Assembly: GCA_047621325.1 (NCBI GenBank)
Contig: JBLHLT010000015.1
Coordinates: forward strand, 1 to 64,000
Reading direction: 5' to 3'
Source of the DNA: Bermanella sp047621325
Lineage (GTDB): Bacteria > Pseudomonadota > Gammaproteobacteria > Pseudomonadales > Oceanobacteraceae
Length of the DNA: 64,000 nt
The notes under the pieces are model-generated. The model was not told where the DNA came from and did no database searches. It saw only the letters and a list, made by a program, of their open reading frames with translations. Position numbers and translations under genes: made by a program. This document shows positions 43,264 through 52,052 of the stretch, one piece after another (the first letter of the stretch is position 1; every line of letters starts with the position of its first letter).

Positions 43264-44328
43264 CTACAGCATTTGCTCGCCACCGGCACCGCCTAATACA
43301 ATTTCCCCTGCGTCGGCCATGCGCCTAGCAATGGCAAGTATTTCTTTTTGCGCACCTTCTACTTCACTTAATTTAACCGGTCCTTTCGCTTCTAAATCAT
43401 CACGTAAAAGTTCGGCCGCTCGCTTCGACATATTGCGGAATATTTTCTCTTTAAGATCTTCATCCGCGCCTTTAAGTGCGACCGTGAGCAGATCACCCGA
43501 CACTTCTCGCAACAAGACTTGAATGCCTCGATCGTCCACTTCGTTAAGATTCTCAAACACAAACATAAGATCTTGTATTTGCACACCAAGTTCTTCGTCT
43601 ACTTCTTTAATTTGATCTAATAATTCGCCACTCAAGGTGCTATCAAAGTTGTTAATAATACCGGCCGACACTTTCACACCACCCATTGCGGTCGTTTGCT
43701 GACCTTGATTCCCTGAGAATTGTTTTTCAAGAATATCGTTCAGTTCTTGCAATGCAGCGGGTTGCACTGCTTGCAAAGATGCTACTCGCATCATGATGTC
43801 GAGCCGTACTTTTTCATCAAAGTTATATAAAATTTCAGCGGCTTGATCACTTTCTAAATACGCAATGACAATGGCCTGAATTTGTGGGTGCTCGTGACGA
43901 ATAATGTCAGCTACTGCTCGGCTTTCCATCCACTTTAAAGTATCAAGACCCGTGGTGTTACCACCTAATAAAATTCGATCAATCAGACCGCCCGCTTTAT
44001 CCGAACCCAAAGCTTGTGTCAGCATGTTACGAATGTATTCGTCGGCGCCTAAACCTAAACCCGTTTGCCCAGACAGGCTATCTAGAAACTCAGCCACGAC
44101 ACCTTCAACTTGTGACTGGGTAATATCTTTTAGTTGGGCCATCGTCGCCCCCACCGATTGCACTTCTTTTGGGCCTAAATGTTTTAATAATTCGGCCGCG
44201 TCTTTTTCGCCAAGGCTCATTAGTAAAATGGCAGCACGCTCTTTGTGAGATAGGCTAGACAGTTCACCTTTTGGTGCCGTTGCAGGTACATTTGCTGATT
44301 CTGCTGGCTTTTGATCATCCTTCGGCAT
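43264..44328 (-). CDS. fliG: FliG, flagellar motor switch protein
   Basis: 354 residues, standard length. N-terminal FliF-binding domain (KERAAILLMSLGEKDAAELLKHLGPKEVQ), middle EHPQ motif (IIRHEHPQIQAIVIAYL), and C-terminal domain with charged torque residues (DLMFVFENLNEVDDRGIQVLLREV... KIFRNMSKRAAELLRDDLEAKGPVKLSEVE). The start overlaps fliF by 14 bp. It is the rotor protein that interacts with MotC and transmits direction changes from FliM. Confidence 0.97.
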   Translation of the reverse strand: MPKDDQKPAESANVPATAPKGELSSLSHKERAAILLMSLGEKDAAELLKHLGPKEVQSVGATMAQLKDITQSQVEGVVAEFLDSLSGQTGLGLGADEYIRNMLTQALGSDKAGGLIDRILLGGNTTGLDTLKWMESRAVADIIRHEHPQIQAIVIAYLESDQAAEILYNFDEKVRLDIMMRVASLQAVQPAALQELNDILEKQFSGNQGQQTTAMGGVKVSAGIINNFDSTLSGELLDQIKEVDEELGVQIQDLMFVFENLNEVDDRGIQVLLREVSGDLLTVALKGADEDLKEKIFRNMSKRAAELLRDDLEAKGPVKLSEVEGAQKEILAIARRMADAGEIVLGGAGGEQML

Positions 44329-46060
44329 TATTCACCCATTTCTTAAATGCTTGCGCTACCCTTGCTGGGTCTTCAGCAATGAGCCCTTTAAGCGCATCTA
44401 ACTGACGTTCAAATCCTTCACTGGCCCCAGGCAATAAGAACTCATCAGCCCCCGCAAGGGTAACCTTATCATCGCCAAAGAGGTCATCCCCATTACCAAG
44501 CTCGTCAAGCTCGCCATCAATTTCGGCGTTTTCGTCAATTTTTCCTCGATCAATAAGATTGCGTACGATCGGACGAATCACACCAAAGATCACAATCAGC
44601 AAGAATAAACCCGCTAGAACTTGCTTCACTATTTCCCAGAACCAAGGCTGACGCCAGAAGTCGGGCTCGCCCAACTCTTGCGGCCCACCTAAAAAGGCAC
44701 TGTTTACCACACTCACGCTATCGCCTCGCGCCGCATTAAAACCCACTGAATCTTTGACTAAAATTTCTAAACGAGATAACTCTTCTGCCGTCCATGTGAC
44801 CGCTTCTGTTACCCCTGTTTGGGGATTCAAACGCGCTCGATCATTCACCGCTACCGATACCGTAATTCGGCGCACCTTACCTACCTGATGCTGAGTATGG
44901 CTCAAAGTACGATCAACTTCATAGTTACGAGTAGCTTCACTACGACGCTCAATAGGCTGCCCTTTTGCACCGCCTTCGCCTTTAGCCACCTCTGGCACCT
45001 CTGCCGCCCCTGGTGGTTGGTTTGATAATGCTCCTGGCACACCACCATCCACTTTGTTTAGACTTTCTTCATCTAAGGTTTGCTCACTGCGCAGCGCGAT
45101 TAAATCAGGATTGTAGAGTTCTTGAGTTTGCTCTACGGCGGTGAAATCTAAATCCGCACTGACTTCGGCTTGAAAATTTTCAGACCCAAGAACAGGCTCT
45201 AAGATACGCTGAACTCGTTGATTTAAATTGTCTTCAAGTTTACGCGTGAATTCATATTGCTTGGCCGCCAATATGTCTTCGGTGGTTTTATCATCTTTAC
45301 TCAGCAAATTGCCTTTCTGATCAACCAAGGTCACGTTCTCTACAGACAATTCAGGAATACTGCCTGCTACTAAATTTATTATGGCTTCCGCTTGCGCTTG
45401 CTTAAGCCCTTTGCCGCCGTAGATTTCTAAAAATACGGACGCTCTTGGTTCTCGATCATCCCGCACAAACACCGATTGTTTTGGTATTGCCAAATGCACA
45501 CGGGCATTGCGCACACTTTGTAAACTGGAAATTGTGCGCGCTAATTCCCCTTCTAAACCTCGGCGATAACGGGCACTTTCGATAAACTGGCTGGTACCTA
45601 AACCCTGCTCTTGATCTAATAACTCTAACCCTACGGTGTCATCAACTTCGGCGAGTACCGGTGCAAGCGCTAAGCGGGCTTCGTGAATATCAGTTTCAGG
45701 CACCGTTACAATGCCGCTTGTGGGATTGATACGGTAGTCGATGCCGGTTTGATCTAAAATGGCGAGGATTTCTTTTGCGTTGAATTCTTCAAGGTTACTA
45801 ATCAATGGGCGATATTGTGTTTCTTGTGACCAAATAACAACACCAATGCCAAGCGCTAACAATCCAGCAAAACCAATCAATAAAGCCACTTGACGAACAA
45901 TAGTGAGTTTATTGAACCCCATCATAATTGGGTTTATTTCACTGGCATCCATTGCATCAGGCAATGTGTCATTAAATCCCTCAGCCGATTCATTGATATC
46001 TGAATCAGACTCTGCAGGGAAGTGCTCCTGTGCTTCTGCCGGTACGTTGTCTGTGGCCAT
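44315..46060 (-). CDS. fliF: FliF, MS-ring protein
   Basis: 581 residues. A first membrane helix lies at ~55-76 (VALLIGFAGLLALGIGVVIW). Periplasmic ring-building motifs follow, including YRPLISNLEEFNAKEILAILDQTGIDYR and VRNARVHLAIPKQSVFVRD. A second membrane helix lies at ~475-498. The C-terminal tail (EGFERQLDALKGLIAEDPARVAQAFKKWVN) binds FliG. Normal length. It is 62 bp after fliE, in the sigma-54-driven fliEFGHIJ operon. Confidence 0.97.
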   Translation of the reverse strand: MATDNVPAEAQEHFPAESDSDINESAEGFNDTLPDAMDASEINPIMMGFNKLTIVRQVALLIGFAGLLALGIGVVIWSQETQYRPLISNLEEFNAKEILAILDQTGIDYRINPTSGIVTVPETDIHEARLALAPVLAEVDDTVGLELLDQEQGLGTSQFIESARYRRGLEGELARTISSLQSVRNARVHLAIPKQSVFVRDDREPRASVFLEIYGGKGLKQAQAEAIINLVAGSIPELSVENVTLVDQKGNLLSKDDKTTEDILAAKQYEFTRKLEDNLNQRVQRILEPVLGSENFQAEVSADLDFTAVEQTQELYNPDLIALRSEQTLDEESLNKVDGGVPGALSNQPPGAAEVPEVAKGEGGAKGQPIERRSEATRNYEVDRTLSHTQHQVGKVRRITVSVAVNDRARLNPQTGVTEAVTWTAEELSRLEILVKDSVGFNAARGDSVSVVNSAFLGGPQELGEPDFWRQPWFWEIVKQVLAGLFLLIVIFGVIRPIVRNLIDRGKIDENAEIDGELDELGNGDDLFGDDKVTLAGADEFLLPGASEGFERQLDALKGLIAEDPARVAQAFKKWVNNAEG

Positions 46061-46122
46061 GATTATTAACCTTAACTACGGTTGTCTATGATTGAACGTA
46101 AGTGAAACAAGAAATAAAATAC

Positions 46123-46518
46123 CTATACCGGCATATTCATAATATCTTTGTAGGCATCCACTAGTTTATTTCGTACTTCTTTCATGGCATCAAATGACAC
46201 ACTGGCTTTTTGGGCTGCTATCATCACTTCAGGTAAATCCACCATCGGATCGCCTTTTTCAAAACGCGTACGTAACTCAGAACTTTTCATTTGTTGTTCA
46301 TTAACATTATTAATAGCGTTACCAAACATGGTTTGAAAATCCGGTACATTAGGGTCTGCCTTAATGTTCGGATAATTCGCGCTTTGGTTCTGCAGTTTTT
46401 CGACCTCTTCTGTTAGGCGATCAGCTGCCGATAGCTCAGTACGATTTGGCTCTTGTATTTGAGATCGCACTTGGCGGAGTTGTGATAGGACACTGTTTAT
46501 ATCTGCTCTATCAACCAT
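46123..46518 (-). CDS. fliE: FliE, MS ring-rod junction protein
   Basis: 131 residues, slightly longer than the usual ~105. The conserved C-terminal region (FQTMFGNAINNVNEQQMKSSELRTRFEKGDPMVDLPEVMIAAQKASVSFDAMKEVRNKLVDAYKDIMNMPV) is diagnostic. A GAGGTGAA ribosome site precedes the ATG. It joins the MS ring to the rod and is the first exported component. It opens the fliEFGHIJ operon. Confidence 0.96.
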   Translation of the reverse strand: MVDRADINSVLSQLRQVRSQIQEPNRTELSAADRLTEEVEKLQNQSANYPNIKADPNVPDFQTMFGNAINNVNEQQMKSSELRTRFEKGDPMVDLPEVMIAAQKASVSFDAMKEVRNKLVDAYKDIMNMPV

Positions 46519-46539
46519 GATTCACCTCGTTGTAGTATT

Positions 46540-46555
46540 TGCCAAAAAAATGCCA
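46540..46555 (-). promoter_or_regulatory. Sigma-54 promoter of fliE
   Basis: The minus strand reads TGGCATTTTTTTGGCA. The -24 TGGCA is consensus, the -12 reads TGGC (one mismatch to TTGC) and GG-GC spacing is correct. The start point is ~11 bp before the fliE ATG, just ahead of its ribosome site. The same bases form the right arm and T-run of a possible fleR terminator. Confidence 0.7.
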
Positions 46556-46565
46556 TCCGTTGGCA
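46544..46565 (-). terminator. Possible fleR terminator overlapping the fliE promoter
   Basis: On the minus strand TGCCA-acgga-TGGCA (46565-46551) is followed at once by seven T (46550-46544). The stem is only 5 bp, so the terminator would be weak. It lies about 110 bp past the fleR stop. Confidence 0.4.
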
Positions 46566-46670
46566 GCTTCCCTGCCTTGACGTCCTTGTTAGACGTCTTC
46601 CTGACATTTTTTCCATTTGTATAGGTTAATTGCATAACACAGGCCAAGTTAACGGCTGATTAACCTGCGC

Positions 46671-48077
46671 TTAGAACATTAAGTTTGATTGAAGATCGAT
46701 GCCTTGTTCACGCATCTGCGCCATTTTATAACGCAGTGTTCGTGGGCTAATTCCCAGTTTTTCAGCGGCTCTTTTTTTATTTTTCTCATGCTTTAGCGCA
46801 TCTAAAATAAGAGTGTATTCTCGCTGTTTTAAATTATCGCCTAAGCCATCAGCGACGGCAGGTGTAACCGCAGCGGGTTCTGCCGATATTGGCATATCAA
46901 GTCCTTGAAACGGACTGCTCTGAACGGGTGATGACTGAGATTGCGTGTCGAGATTCAATACAATGTCACTGGCTGTAATACTGTGACCACTTTGAATAAT
47001 TAACGCTCGTTGAATGACATTGTCTAACTCACGTACATTACCAGGCCAGTTATGCTGGATTAATTTTTGCTGAGCGCTTTCATCAAAAATCAACGTCGTT
47101 TTATTTTGTTTTTTACAATGTTTATGTAACAGACGTTCTGCTATGGGCAGTAAATCTTGAGGGCGTTGACGTAATGACTTCCACTGCAATGGGAATACAC
47201 TTAAGCGATAATATAAATCTTCACGGAATTTTTTCTCATTCACATATTCCATTAAATTTCGGTTTGTGGTCGCAAGAATTCGTACATCCAATGAAATGGT
47301 TTTACGCCCTCCCAAGCGCTCTACTTCTCGCTCTTGCAATACTCGTAATAATTTCGCTTGTAGACCTACTTCCATTTCACTGATTTCATCGAGCAATAAC
47401 GTCCCACCTTGAGCCTGCTCAAATTTACCCGGCATACTATTATAAGCACCGGTAAACGCCCCTTTTTCATATCCAAACAACGTTGACTCAAGCATATTTT
47501 CAGGAATTGCCGCACAGTTAATCGCAATAAAGGGACCACTCTTACGCGGACTGTTTTGGTGAATATAACGTGCCAGTACTTCTTTACCGGTTCCACTTTC
47601 ACCGCTAATCAATACGGTGGCTTCACTATCAGCAACTTGCTTGGCCAGTTTTAATAACGCACGACTTGACGGGTCTTGTGCTACTGGGCCGTTACTCTTT
47701 GCGTCATCACTGGATTGATGACGAAATTGATTAACCGTTTCAACCAGAACACTGACTTCGAACGGTTTAACTAAGTAATCCATTGCACCTTGTTGAATCG
47801 CTTGCACTGCTTTTTCAACTTCACCAAAGGCTGTCATTAATACCATAGGAATAGACGGGTATTGGCTCTTCACATGATTAAGTAAATCGAAACCGGATAA
47901 TGCACCCATACTAATATCCGATAAAATCATATCAACCGATTGTGATTTTAATAACTGCATGGCCGCTTCCGCACTATTGGCTTCATATGTTTGAATTTTT
48001 TGCAATTTCAATGTGTCAACAATGGCATCTCGCAGTTGACTATCATCTTCTACAATTAACATTTTAAATTGATTCAT
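46671..48077 (-). CDS. fleR: FleR/FlrC, sigma-54 response regulator for flagellar genes
   Basis: 468 residues. Receiver domain with D54 (DMILSDISMGALSG). AAA+ domain with Walker A GESGTGKEVLARYIH, the sigma-54-contacting GAFTGAYNSMPGKFEQA loop, and Walker B GTLLLDEISEM. A C-terminal Fis-type helix-turn-helix is seen at KNKKRAAEKLGISPRTLRYKM. It is the partner of FleS, whose gene overlaps by 14 bp. In polar flagellates it activates class III genes (fliE, flg, hook genes) with RpoN. Confidence 0.95.
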   Translation of the reverse strand: MNQFKMLIVEDDSQLRDAIVDTLKLQKIQTYEANSAEAAMQLLKSQSVDMILSDISMGALSGFDLLNHVKSQYPSIPMVLMTAFGEVEKAVQAIQQGAMDYLVKPFEVSVLVETVNQFRHQSSDDAKSNGPVAQDPSSRALLKLAKQVADSEATVLISGESGTGKEVLARYIHQNSPRKSGPFIAINCAAIPENMLESTLFGYEKGAFTGAYNSMPGKFEQAQGGTLLLDEISEMEVGLQAKLLRVLQEREVERLGGRKTISLDVRILATTNRNLMEYVNEKKFREDLYYRLSVFPLQWKSLRQRPQDLLPIAERLLHKHCKKQNKTTLIFDESAQQKLIQHNWPGNVRELDNVIQRALIIQSGHSITASDIVLNLDTQSQSSPVQSSPFQGLDMPISAEPAAVTPAVADGLGDNLKQREYTLILDALKHEKNKKRAAEKLGISPRTLRYKMAQMREQGIDLQSNLMF

Positions 48078-49278
48078 TGCCCATCTCCTTGTTCACTGCT
48101 TGATGGCTAACGGGTAACGACATCACAAAACATGCGCCACCTTGATCGTGATTGAAAAAACTAAGTTTGCCATAATGCGCACGCACTACGGCATTTACTA
48201 CTGGCAGACCTAAACCTGTCCCATTACTTTTTGTGGTATAGAAAGGTTCCGTCATTTTTTCTGATTCCCCCGCCTTTAAGCCCGGACCGTTATCACAAAC
48301 CGATATAGTCAAAAAGTTCTTTTGGCGAGTGATATGAACTCGAATTTTAGCTTGAGAGGTGTACTCTTCGGCCGCCTCAATGCCATTTGAAATGAGATTT
48401 TGAATGGCACCAATTAAACTCTCTTGATGGCATTGAATTTTACAATCTGAAAACTCACTGCTTATTTCGATATCGGCCTGAAATTGTTTATGCAGTATAT
48501 TTTTTGCTTCACAAATCAACTTAATTAAATCGTCTTGTTTAAGCAGTTTATTAAGTGGCGCGCTACCACGGGCAAAAATCAGCATGTCGCGCACTTGTGC
48601 TTCTATATTTTTTAGCTGACGACCCAGTTTTTTTGAAAATTTTATGCGAGTGTCTGCATCGAGATCGCTACTGGCTAAGTGCTGGCTATACAACATGGCA
48701 CCAGAAAGCGGGGTGCGTACTTGATGCGCTAAACTTGCCACCATCTTACCCATGGCCATTAAGCGTTGATGCCGAGCAAGTTTTGCCTGTAAATCACGGG
48801 TTTCGGTCTGGTCTGTCATTAATACAATTTGGCCCGGTTCATTTTCTAAACCTGAAGTTTGTATGCTTAGGCGTCGGCCATTAATGAGTGACACTTCGTG
48901 CCCATCATCTTCACGTGGCCTAAAATATTGACTGATGACATCGCGCCAAAGTTGCCCTTGTAGACCATCATGATGCAACATGGCATGAGCCGCTCGATTG
49001 CTTTCTTGCACTCGACCATTACCATCTAACACCACTACGCCACCGGGCAGCAATTGCAATAAACTATGTAAACGATCCGCCAGACGCTCTTTCTCTTTTA
49101 GTTCTTTCATGCGAGCAGCGCTGACTTCCGCAAGCTCTCCCGATAGAAGATGCACCTGACTTTCCAACTTACTGTAGCTATCTGTCAGTTGCTCAGACAT
49201 TTGATTAAACAATTCAAATGCTTGACGCAACCCTTCTTTGGGTTGTATTTCGTGAGGACTCTCAATGTATGACGCCAT
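48064..49278 (-). CDS. fleS: FleS/FlrB, sensor kinase for flagellar genes
   Basis: 404 residues from the ATG at 49278, preceded by AGGTGTGGAG. A TTG at 49311 in the same frame has no ribosome site. No membrane helix is present, so it is cytoplasmic. A coiled coil (~25-75) leads to a PAS domain (~80-170, LLQLLPGGVVVLDGNGRVQESNRA). The HisKA helix carries the phospho-His in ASLAHQVRTPLSGAML, and the ATPase domain has NLISNGIEAAEE and DNGPGLK. It should phosphorylate FleR. A sigma-54 promoter precedes it, consistent with FleQ activating fleSR. Confidence 0.94.
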   Translation of the reverse strand: MASYIESPHEIQPKEGLRQAFELFNQMSEQLTDSYSKLESQVHLLSGELAEVSAARMKELKEKERLADRLHSLLQLLPGGVVVLDGNGRVQESNRAAHAMLHHDGLQGQLWRDVISQYFRPREDDGHEVSLINGRRLSIQTSGLENEPGQIVLMTDQTETRDLQAKLARHQRLMAMGKMVASLAHQVRTPLSGAMLYSQHLASSDLDADTRIKFSKKLGRQLKNIEAQVRDMLIFARGSAPLNKLLKQDDLIKLICEAKNILHKQFQADIEISSEFSDCKIQCHQESLIGAIQNLISNGIEAAEEYTSQAKIRVHITRQKNFLTISVCDNGPGLKAGESEKMTEPFYTTKSNGTGLGLPVVNAVVRAHYGKLSFFNHDQGGACFVMSLPVSHQAVNKEMGNESI

Positions 49279-49345
49279 ATACTCCACACCTAAACGTATT
49301 AATGAAGCCAATTAAATGGCTAATTAAGGTTTCTATAGTGGTAAT

Positions 49346-49361
49346 GGCAATTTGCGTGCCG
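49346..49361 (-). promoter_or_regulatory. Sigma-54 promoter of fleSR
   Basis: The minus strand reads CGGCACGCAAATTGCC: GGCACG and TTGC are consensus with correct spacing. It lies about 70 bp upstream of the fleS ATG. It fits the known scheme in which FleQ turns on fleSR. Confidence 0.85.
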
Positions 49362-49474
49362 CATCACATTTTTATAATGACGGAGTATATAAGGAGCGGG
49401 GTTAGCATCAGGGGGATATTAAAACGAAGATAAATTGTACATTATGATTAAAACCTAAATTTTTTATATAAAAA

Positions 49475-49490
49475 AAGCCCTTTCGGGCTT
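49475..49490 (-). terminator. Rho-independent terminator after fleQ
   Basis: aagccc (49475-49480) and gggctt (49485-49490) pair around a 4-nt loop, 22 bp past the fleQ stop. The minus strand continues with TTTTTT. This separates fleQ from the fleSR promoter. Confidence 0.88.
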
Positions 49491-49512
49491 ATTAACATGA
49501 ATGGGGATTTTT

Positions 49513-50985
49513 CTAATCGTCAAATTCTTCTGCATGCTCTTTTTCTTTACGTTGCAAACCGTACTTTCGCATTTTTTCAACCAGGGTTGTTCGGCGAATT
49601 TTCAATTTTTCAGCGGCTCGCGCGACCACACCACAAGCGTCGTCTAATGCTTGTTGAATAAGTGAACGCTCTAAGTTGGTCAAGTAGTCTTTTAAATCGA
49701 TACCGTTAACCGGTAACAATGCAGGGGTATCCAACCCGACTAATCCAGGCTCACTTGGCAGCATGACAGGTTCTTGCATGCGACTTTCATCTTCATCACC
49801 TTCGTCAACATGGCGAAATTTTTTCGGTAATTCTGGTACACCAATAACACCATAAGGATGTAATATTGCTAAACGTTCAACTAGGTTTGCTAATTCACGT
49901 ACATTCCCATGCCAGTCATGACGGCATAGCGACATGATTGCTGCGCTATTAAAGCGAATCGAGCCACGCTTTTCATTTTCCATACGTGAAATTAATTCAT
50001 TTAATAACAATGGAATATCTTCACGACGATCGCGCAAAGCCGGGACTTCAACTGGGAAAACATTTAAGCGATAGTACAAATCTTCGCGGAACGTTTCTTC
50101 AGCGACCATCGCTTCTAAGTTTTTATGCGTTGCTGCTATAATGCGCACATCGGTTTGTAATGTTTTGGTGCCACCAACACGTTCATAAGTACGTTCTTGT
50201 AATACTCGTAAAAGCTTAACTTGCATATTGAGCGGCAAATCACCAATTTCATCTAAGAAAAGCGTGCCACCTTCTGCCATTTCAAAACGACCACTGCGAG
50301 TTGTAATCGCACCGGTAAACGCACCTTTTTCATGACCAAACAATTCACTTTCAATTAACTCATTTGGAATAGCACCGCAGTTCACGGGAACAAATGGACC
50401 ATCGCGTCGAGTGCTATGATAATGCAGGTTACGTGCAACGACTTCTTTGCCTGTTCCACTTTCGCCGGTAATTAAGACGGTGACGCTCTTATCGGCCACC
50501 TGATGCATGAGTTCTCTTACATATTGTATTTGACGACTGGTGCCCACTAAAGAGCGGAACAGTTGCACAGGACGGCGCTCACCACGAACACGGCTATGGG
50601 TAAAATGTTCACGGTATATTTGTGCTCTGTGAAGGCTATCTAAAAGCTTATTATAACTGGGAGGCATGTCTACTTGGGCAATAATAGAACGACGAACATC
50701 ATCCGGTAGGTCTGCTGGTAAGTCCTCATCACCCACATAAATCATGGGCATACCTTTATCCCATTCATTTATTTCGCTGAGTAACGTATCCAATGACGTT
50801 TTTTCTGAACCGCCAATGATAAAAGCTACAATACTGGACGCATCGCCACTATTGTCTGCTACCTTTCGCCAATCCGACGCGCCACTTGAAAATGATTCTT
50901 CGCCTAGGAAATCAAGCAATACTCGCATGTCATGTTGACGTTGCTCGTTATCATCCACCAACAGGACTTTAATTTCTCGCCACAT
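49513..50985 (-). CDS. fleQ: FleQ/FlrA, master flagellar regulator
   Basis: 490 residues. The N-terminal receiver-like FleQ domain (1-~120) has the VDDN start but no phospho-acceptor Asp motif. The AAA+ domain has GESGTGKEVVARNLHYHS, GAFTGAITTRSGRFEMA and GGTLFLDEIGDLP. The C-terminal Fis-like helix-turn-helix is VVARAAEKLKIRRTTLVEKM. FleQ binds c-di-GMP and FleN, activates early flagellar genes with RpoN and controls adhesion genes. An AAGGGTG ribosome site precedes the ATG. It has its own terminator; a long AT-rich leader lies upstream. Confidence 0.96.
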   Translation of the reverse strand: MWREIKVLLVDDNEQRQHDMRVLLDFLGEESFSSGASDWRKVADNSGDASSIVAFIIGGSEKTSLDTLLSEINEWDKGMPMIYVGDEDLPADLPDDVRRSIIAQVDMPPSYNKLLDSLHRAQIYREHFTHSRVRGERRPVQLFRSLVGTSRQIQYVRELMHQVADKSVTVLITGESGTGKEVVARNLHYHSTRRDGPFVPVNCGAIPNELIESELFGHEKGAFTGAITTRSGRFEMAEGGTLFLDEIGDLPLNMQVKLLRVLQERTYERVGGTKTLQTDVRIIAATHKNLEAMVAEETFREDLYYRLNVFPVEVPALRDRREDIPLLLNELISRMENEKRGSIRFNSAAIMSLCRHDWHGNVRELANLVERLAILHPYGVIGVPELPKKFRHVDEGDEDESRMQEPVMLPSEPGLVGLDTPALLPVNGIDLKDYLTNLERSLIQQALDDACGVVARAAEKLKIRRTTLVEKMRKYGLQRKEKEHAEEFDD

Positions 50986-51147
50986 GGTGCACCCTTACCC
51001 CGATTTTTATCGTCTTCATTTAATCCAAACTCGTCGTTAATTTGACTAGCTTTATTCTAGTTAAGTAGATGAGGACGTTGCGGTCAAATAAATGACGATA
51101 AAATATTATTGTTATTATTTTCAATCAAAACAAATGATTATTTGTCA

Positions 51148-51176
51148 TTTATTTTGCATTGTCTTATTAGTGTCAA
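51148..51176 (-). promoter_or_regulatory. Candidate sigma-70 promoter of fleQ
   Basis: On the minus strand a perfect TTGACA (51176-51171) and AATAAA (51153-51148) are 17 bp apart. The leader to the ATG would be ~155 nt. The -10 matches at four of six positions only. Confidence 0.4.
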
Positions 51177-51260
51177 AAAAAATGATATCTGTAAACCATT
51201 ATTTTAAATATGTTAAAAATAACTTTTTATCTAGTGAGTTGTTTTGTAACCAGAAAATAC

Positions 51261-51287
51261 ATAAGACCCATAGGATATGGGCCTTAT
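51261..51287 (-). terminator. Hairpin terminator after fliS
   Basis: The minus strand forms ATAAG-G-CCCATA/TATGGG-T-CTTAT with a 3-nt loop (one internal G-T mismatch), about 50 bp past the fliS stop. It is followed by GTATTTTC. Moderately convincing as a terminator. Confidence 0.6.
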
Positions 51288-51335
51288 AACGAAATATAAC
51301 TTGACGTGTATTCGCACAAAATTGGCGAATATGAG

Positions 51336-51785
51336 CTAAACAGACAAGTGGTTAGGTGTCGGCGCTGGCTGTAATTTCCCCTGCCCTTTAATTTCTTCAT
51401 AACTGGCGCGAATCCCCTCCCATCCGCTTTTTACTTCAGACAATAGTCCCATAACTTCATTAATGATGGCGGTATCATTTTTTGAATTTGCTTCAAATAA
51501 ACGACGAGATATGTAGTCATACAAACGTTCTAGGTTTGCACTAATTTCTCCACCACGTTCATGATCTAGTGACTCCTGAAGAGCGCATATGATATCAATC
51601 GCACGTCCGATTTTATCATTTTTAGCCGCATACTCTTTTTTCTCTATGAAATTTTTAGCCATAGAGAGTCGAGTCAGTGCACCTTCTAGTAACAGCTGAA
51701 TCAACTTATGTGGATCAGCTTCCATGACTTCGGTTTGCAAGCTAACCTGACTGTATTCCTTTGCGCCTTTTGTATACATACTCAT
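51336..51785 (-). CDS. fliS: FliS, flagellin export chaperone
   Basis: 149 residues. It is helical, with the FliS signatures EYSQVSLQTEVMEADPHKLIQLLLEGALTRLSMAKNFIE and NLERLYDYISRRLFEANSKND. FliS binds the C-terminal disordered part of flagellin and delivers it to FlhA. It normally follows fliD or fliC, but here it is the first flagellar gene of the locus, with a divergent methyltransferase gene upstream, and fliC/fliD are not in the window. Confidence 0.95.
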   Translation of the reverse strand: MSMYTKGAKEYSQVSLQTEVMEADPHKLIQLLLEGALTRLSMAKNFIEKKEYAAKNDKIGRAIDIICALQESLDHERGGEISANLERLYDYISRRLFEANSKNDTAIINEVMGLLSEVKSGWEGIRASYEEIKGQGKLQPAPTPNHLSV

Positions 51786-52052
51786 ACCCTCAATTACTAC
51801 ATAAAGGTAAACGGCCTTAATCTAGATATCTTTAGTAATTAAATTAAATAGATCAATTCAATATAGCCAACTCACGCCACAAGGGTGTAACACACCATAC
51901 TAAAGCGGCAACAGCCTTCCTTCTTTTATCCTCGTTACAATCGAACAAATCATCTAAATAATTGAAAAATATAGGTTTTTTATAATGGCACACGCTGTGC
52001 TTATAAAGAATCATCGTAACAATCGCTGTTATCGTAGCGAAAGGATTTACCC

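Larger units (their letters stand above)
50986..51335. other. AT-rich intergenic region upstream of fleQ
   Basis: No gene is supported in these 350 bases; the plus-strand 65-codon frame is AT-rich noise. The region holds a candidate fleQ promoter (51148-51176) and the fliS terminator hairpin (51261-51287). In many genomes fliT follows fliS, but no such frame is present here. Confidence 0.6.

Noticed and set aside
49279..49311. Upstream extension of fleS from a TTG
   Set aside because: No ribosome site precedes it, and the ATG at 49278 has a good one; the added 11 residues match nothing recognised in FleS.
50986..51335. A fliT gene after fliS
   Set aside because: No minus-strand frame of suitable size; the gap is AT-rich with terminator and promoter elements only.
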